NCBI GenBank assembly: GCA_036732565.1
Contig: DAINCF010000495.1
Span: forward strand, 1-5,404
Origin: JAIVJN01 sp036732565
GTDB lineage: Bacteria; Acidobacteriota; Vicinamibacteria; Vicinamibacterales; UBA2999
Direction of reading: 5' to 3'
Length of the DNA: 5,404 bases
The position numbers and the translations under genes are program-made. The notes beneath the pieces were generated by a model, which saw only the letters and a program-made list of their open reading frames with translations, was not told the DNA's origin and made no database searches. This document shows, one piece after another, positions 5,106-5,404 of the stretch (position 1 is its first letter; each line of letters starts with the position of its first letter).

Positions 5106-5404
5106 TTGACCCTGATCCCTTTTCTCGACGCCCTCAATGCCCGCGTGCTCGTCTGTGACGGCGCGACGGGGACGCTCTTGTACGGCAAGGGCGTCTTCAT
5201 CAACCGCTGTTTCGAGGCGCTGAACCTCAGCCAACCGGATCTCGTGCGCGAAGTCCATGCCGAGTACTTGCGTGCGGGCGCGGACGTCATCGAGACCAAC
5301 ACCTTCGGCGCGAACCGCGTGAAGCTGCGCGCGTTCGGGCTCGGCGATCAAGTGGGAGCGATCAACGCCGCCGGCGCGCGCGCGGCACGCGAGGCGGCCG
5401 GCAC
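5106..5404 (+). CDS. Homocysteine S-methyltransferase, probably fused to methylenetetrahydrofolate reductase (3' end outside window)
   Basis: Methionine-synthesis enzyme that moves a methyl group to homocysteine. The 99 visible codons cover the start of the methyltransferase barrel: RVLVCDGATGTLLYGKG at about 13-29, the segment INRCFEALNLSQPDLVREVH, and then AGADVIETNTFGANRVKL. The GVFINRCFEALNLSQPDLV stretch resembles the bifunctional homocysteine methyltransferase/methylenetetrahydrofolate reductase family (B. subtilis YitJ type) more than full MetH. The reductase and the zinc-binding cysteines lie outside the window, so this is inferred. The usual DGAMGT reads DGATGT. The start is taken as TTG directly after the nuoI TGA (TGATTG); CTG at 5112 is an alternative, and no in-frame ATG exists. 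The abutting stop and start suggest translational coupling with nuoI. Confidence 0.85.
   Translation, partial: MTLIPFLDALNARVLVCDGATGTLLYGKGVFINRCFEALNLSQPDLVREVHAEYLRAGADVIETNTFGANRVKLRAFGLGDQVGAINAAGARAAREAAG

Noticed and set aside
4566..5351. Long minus-strand reading frame opposite nuoI and the methyltransferase gene
   Set aside because: It is the antisense shadow of two clearly recognisable plus-strand genes and has no family-like features.

Overview
The window is GC-rich DNA from a bacterium, most probably an acidobacterium (Vicinamibacteria-like). That placement is inferred from four things: a MacB/ADOP-type permease, a NuoI and a homocysteine methyltransferase with acidobacterial-looking sequence, a GGGGTC-A-GACCCC intergenic palindrome, and an octamer repeat of a kind I recall from such genomes. 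It could not be confirmed by search. The window holds no mobile element, CRISPR array, tRNA or rRNA, and no gene-free stretch longer than about 90 bases.

The minus strand carries five genes read right to left, probably as one transcript or overlapping transcripts. They are a LytS-type membrane histidine kinase (4638-3316), its LytTR response regulator (3244-2459), signal peptidase I lepB (2438-1785), a FieF-like cation-efflux transporter (1732-854) and a FtsX/MacB-type permease cut by the window edge (766-1). The gaps are 71, 20, 52 and 87 bases. Three gaps hold structured DNA: a 7-unit octamer array between kinase and regulator, two hairpins between lepB and the transporter, and a 13-base palindrome between transporter and permease.

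The plus strand starts 26 bases from the kinase with a stand-alone nuoI (two 4Fe-4S clusters). Its stop codon abuts the TTG start of a homocysteine S-methyltransferase gene, probably the bifunctional enzyme with methylenetetrahydrofolate reductase, cut by the right edge. The tiny divergent gap holds a near-symmetric extended -10 element, which suggests both divergent transcripts are leaderless or nearly so.

Kinase and regulator form a two-component system for a cell-envelope or metabolite signal. LepB, the metal exporter and the permease are all membrane functions but have no obvious single pathway. I see no clear new biological system. The points most worth a second look are the octamer array in front of a regulator that lacks a Shine-Dalgarno sequence, the compact divergent promoter, and the isolated nuoI coupled to a methionine-synthesis gene.
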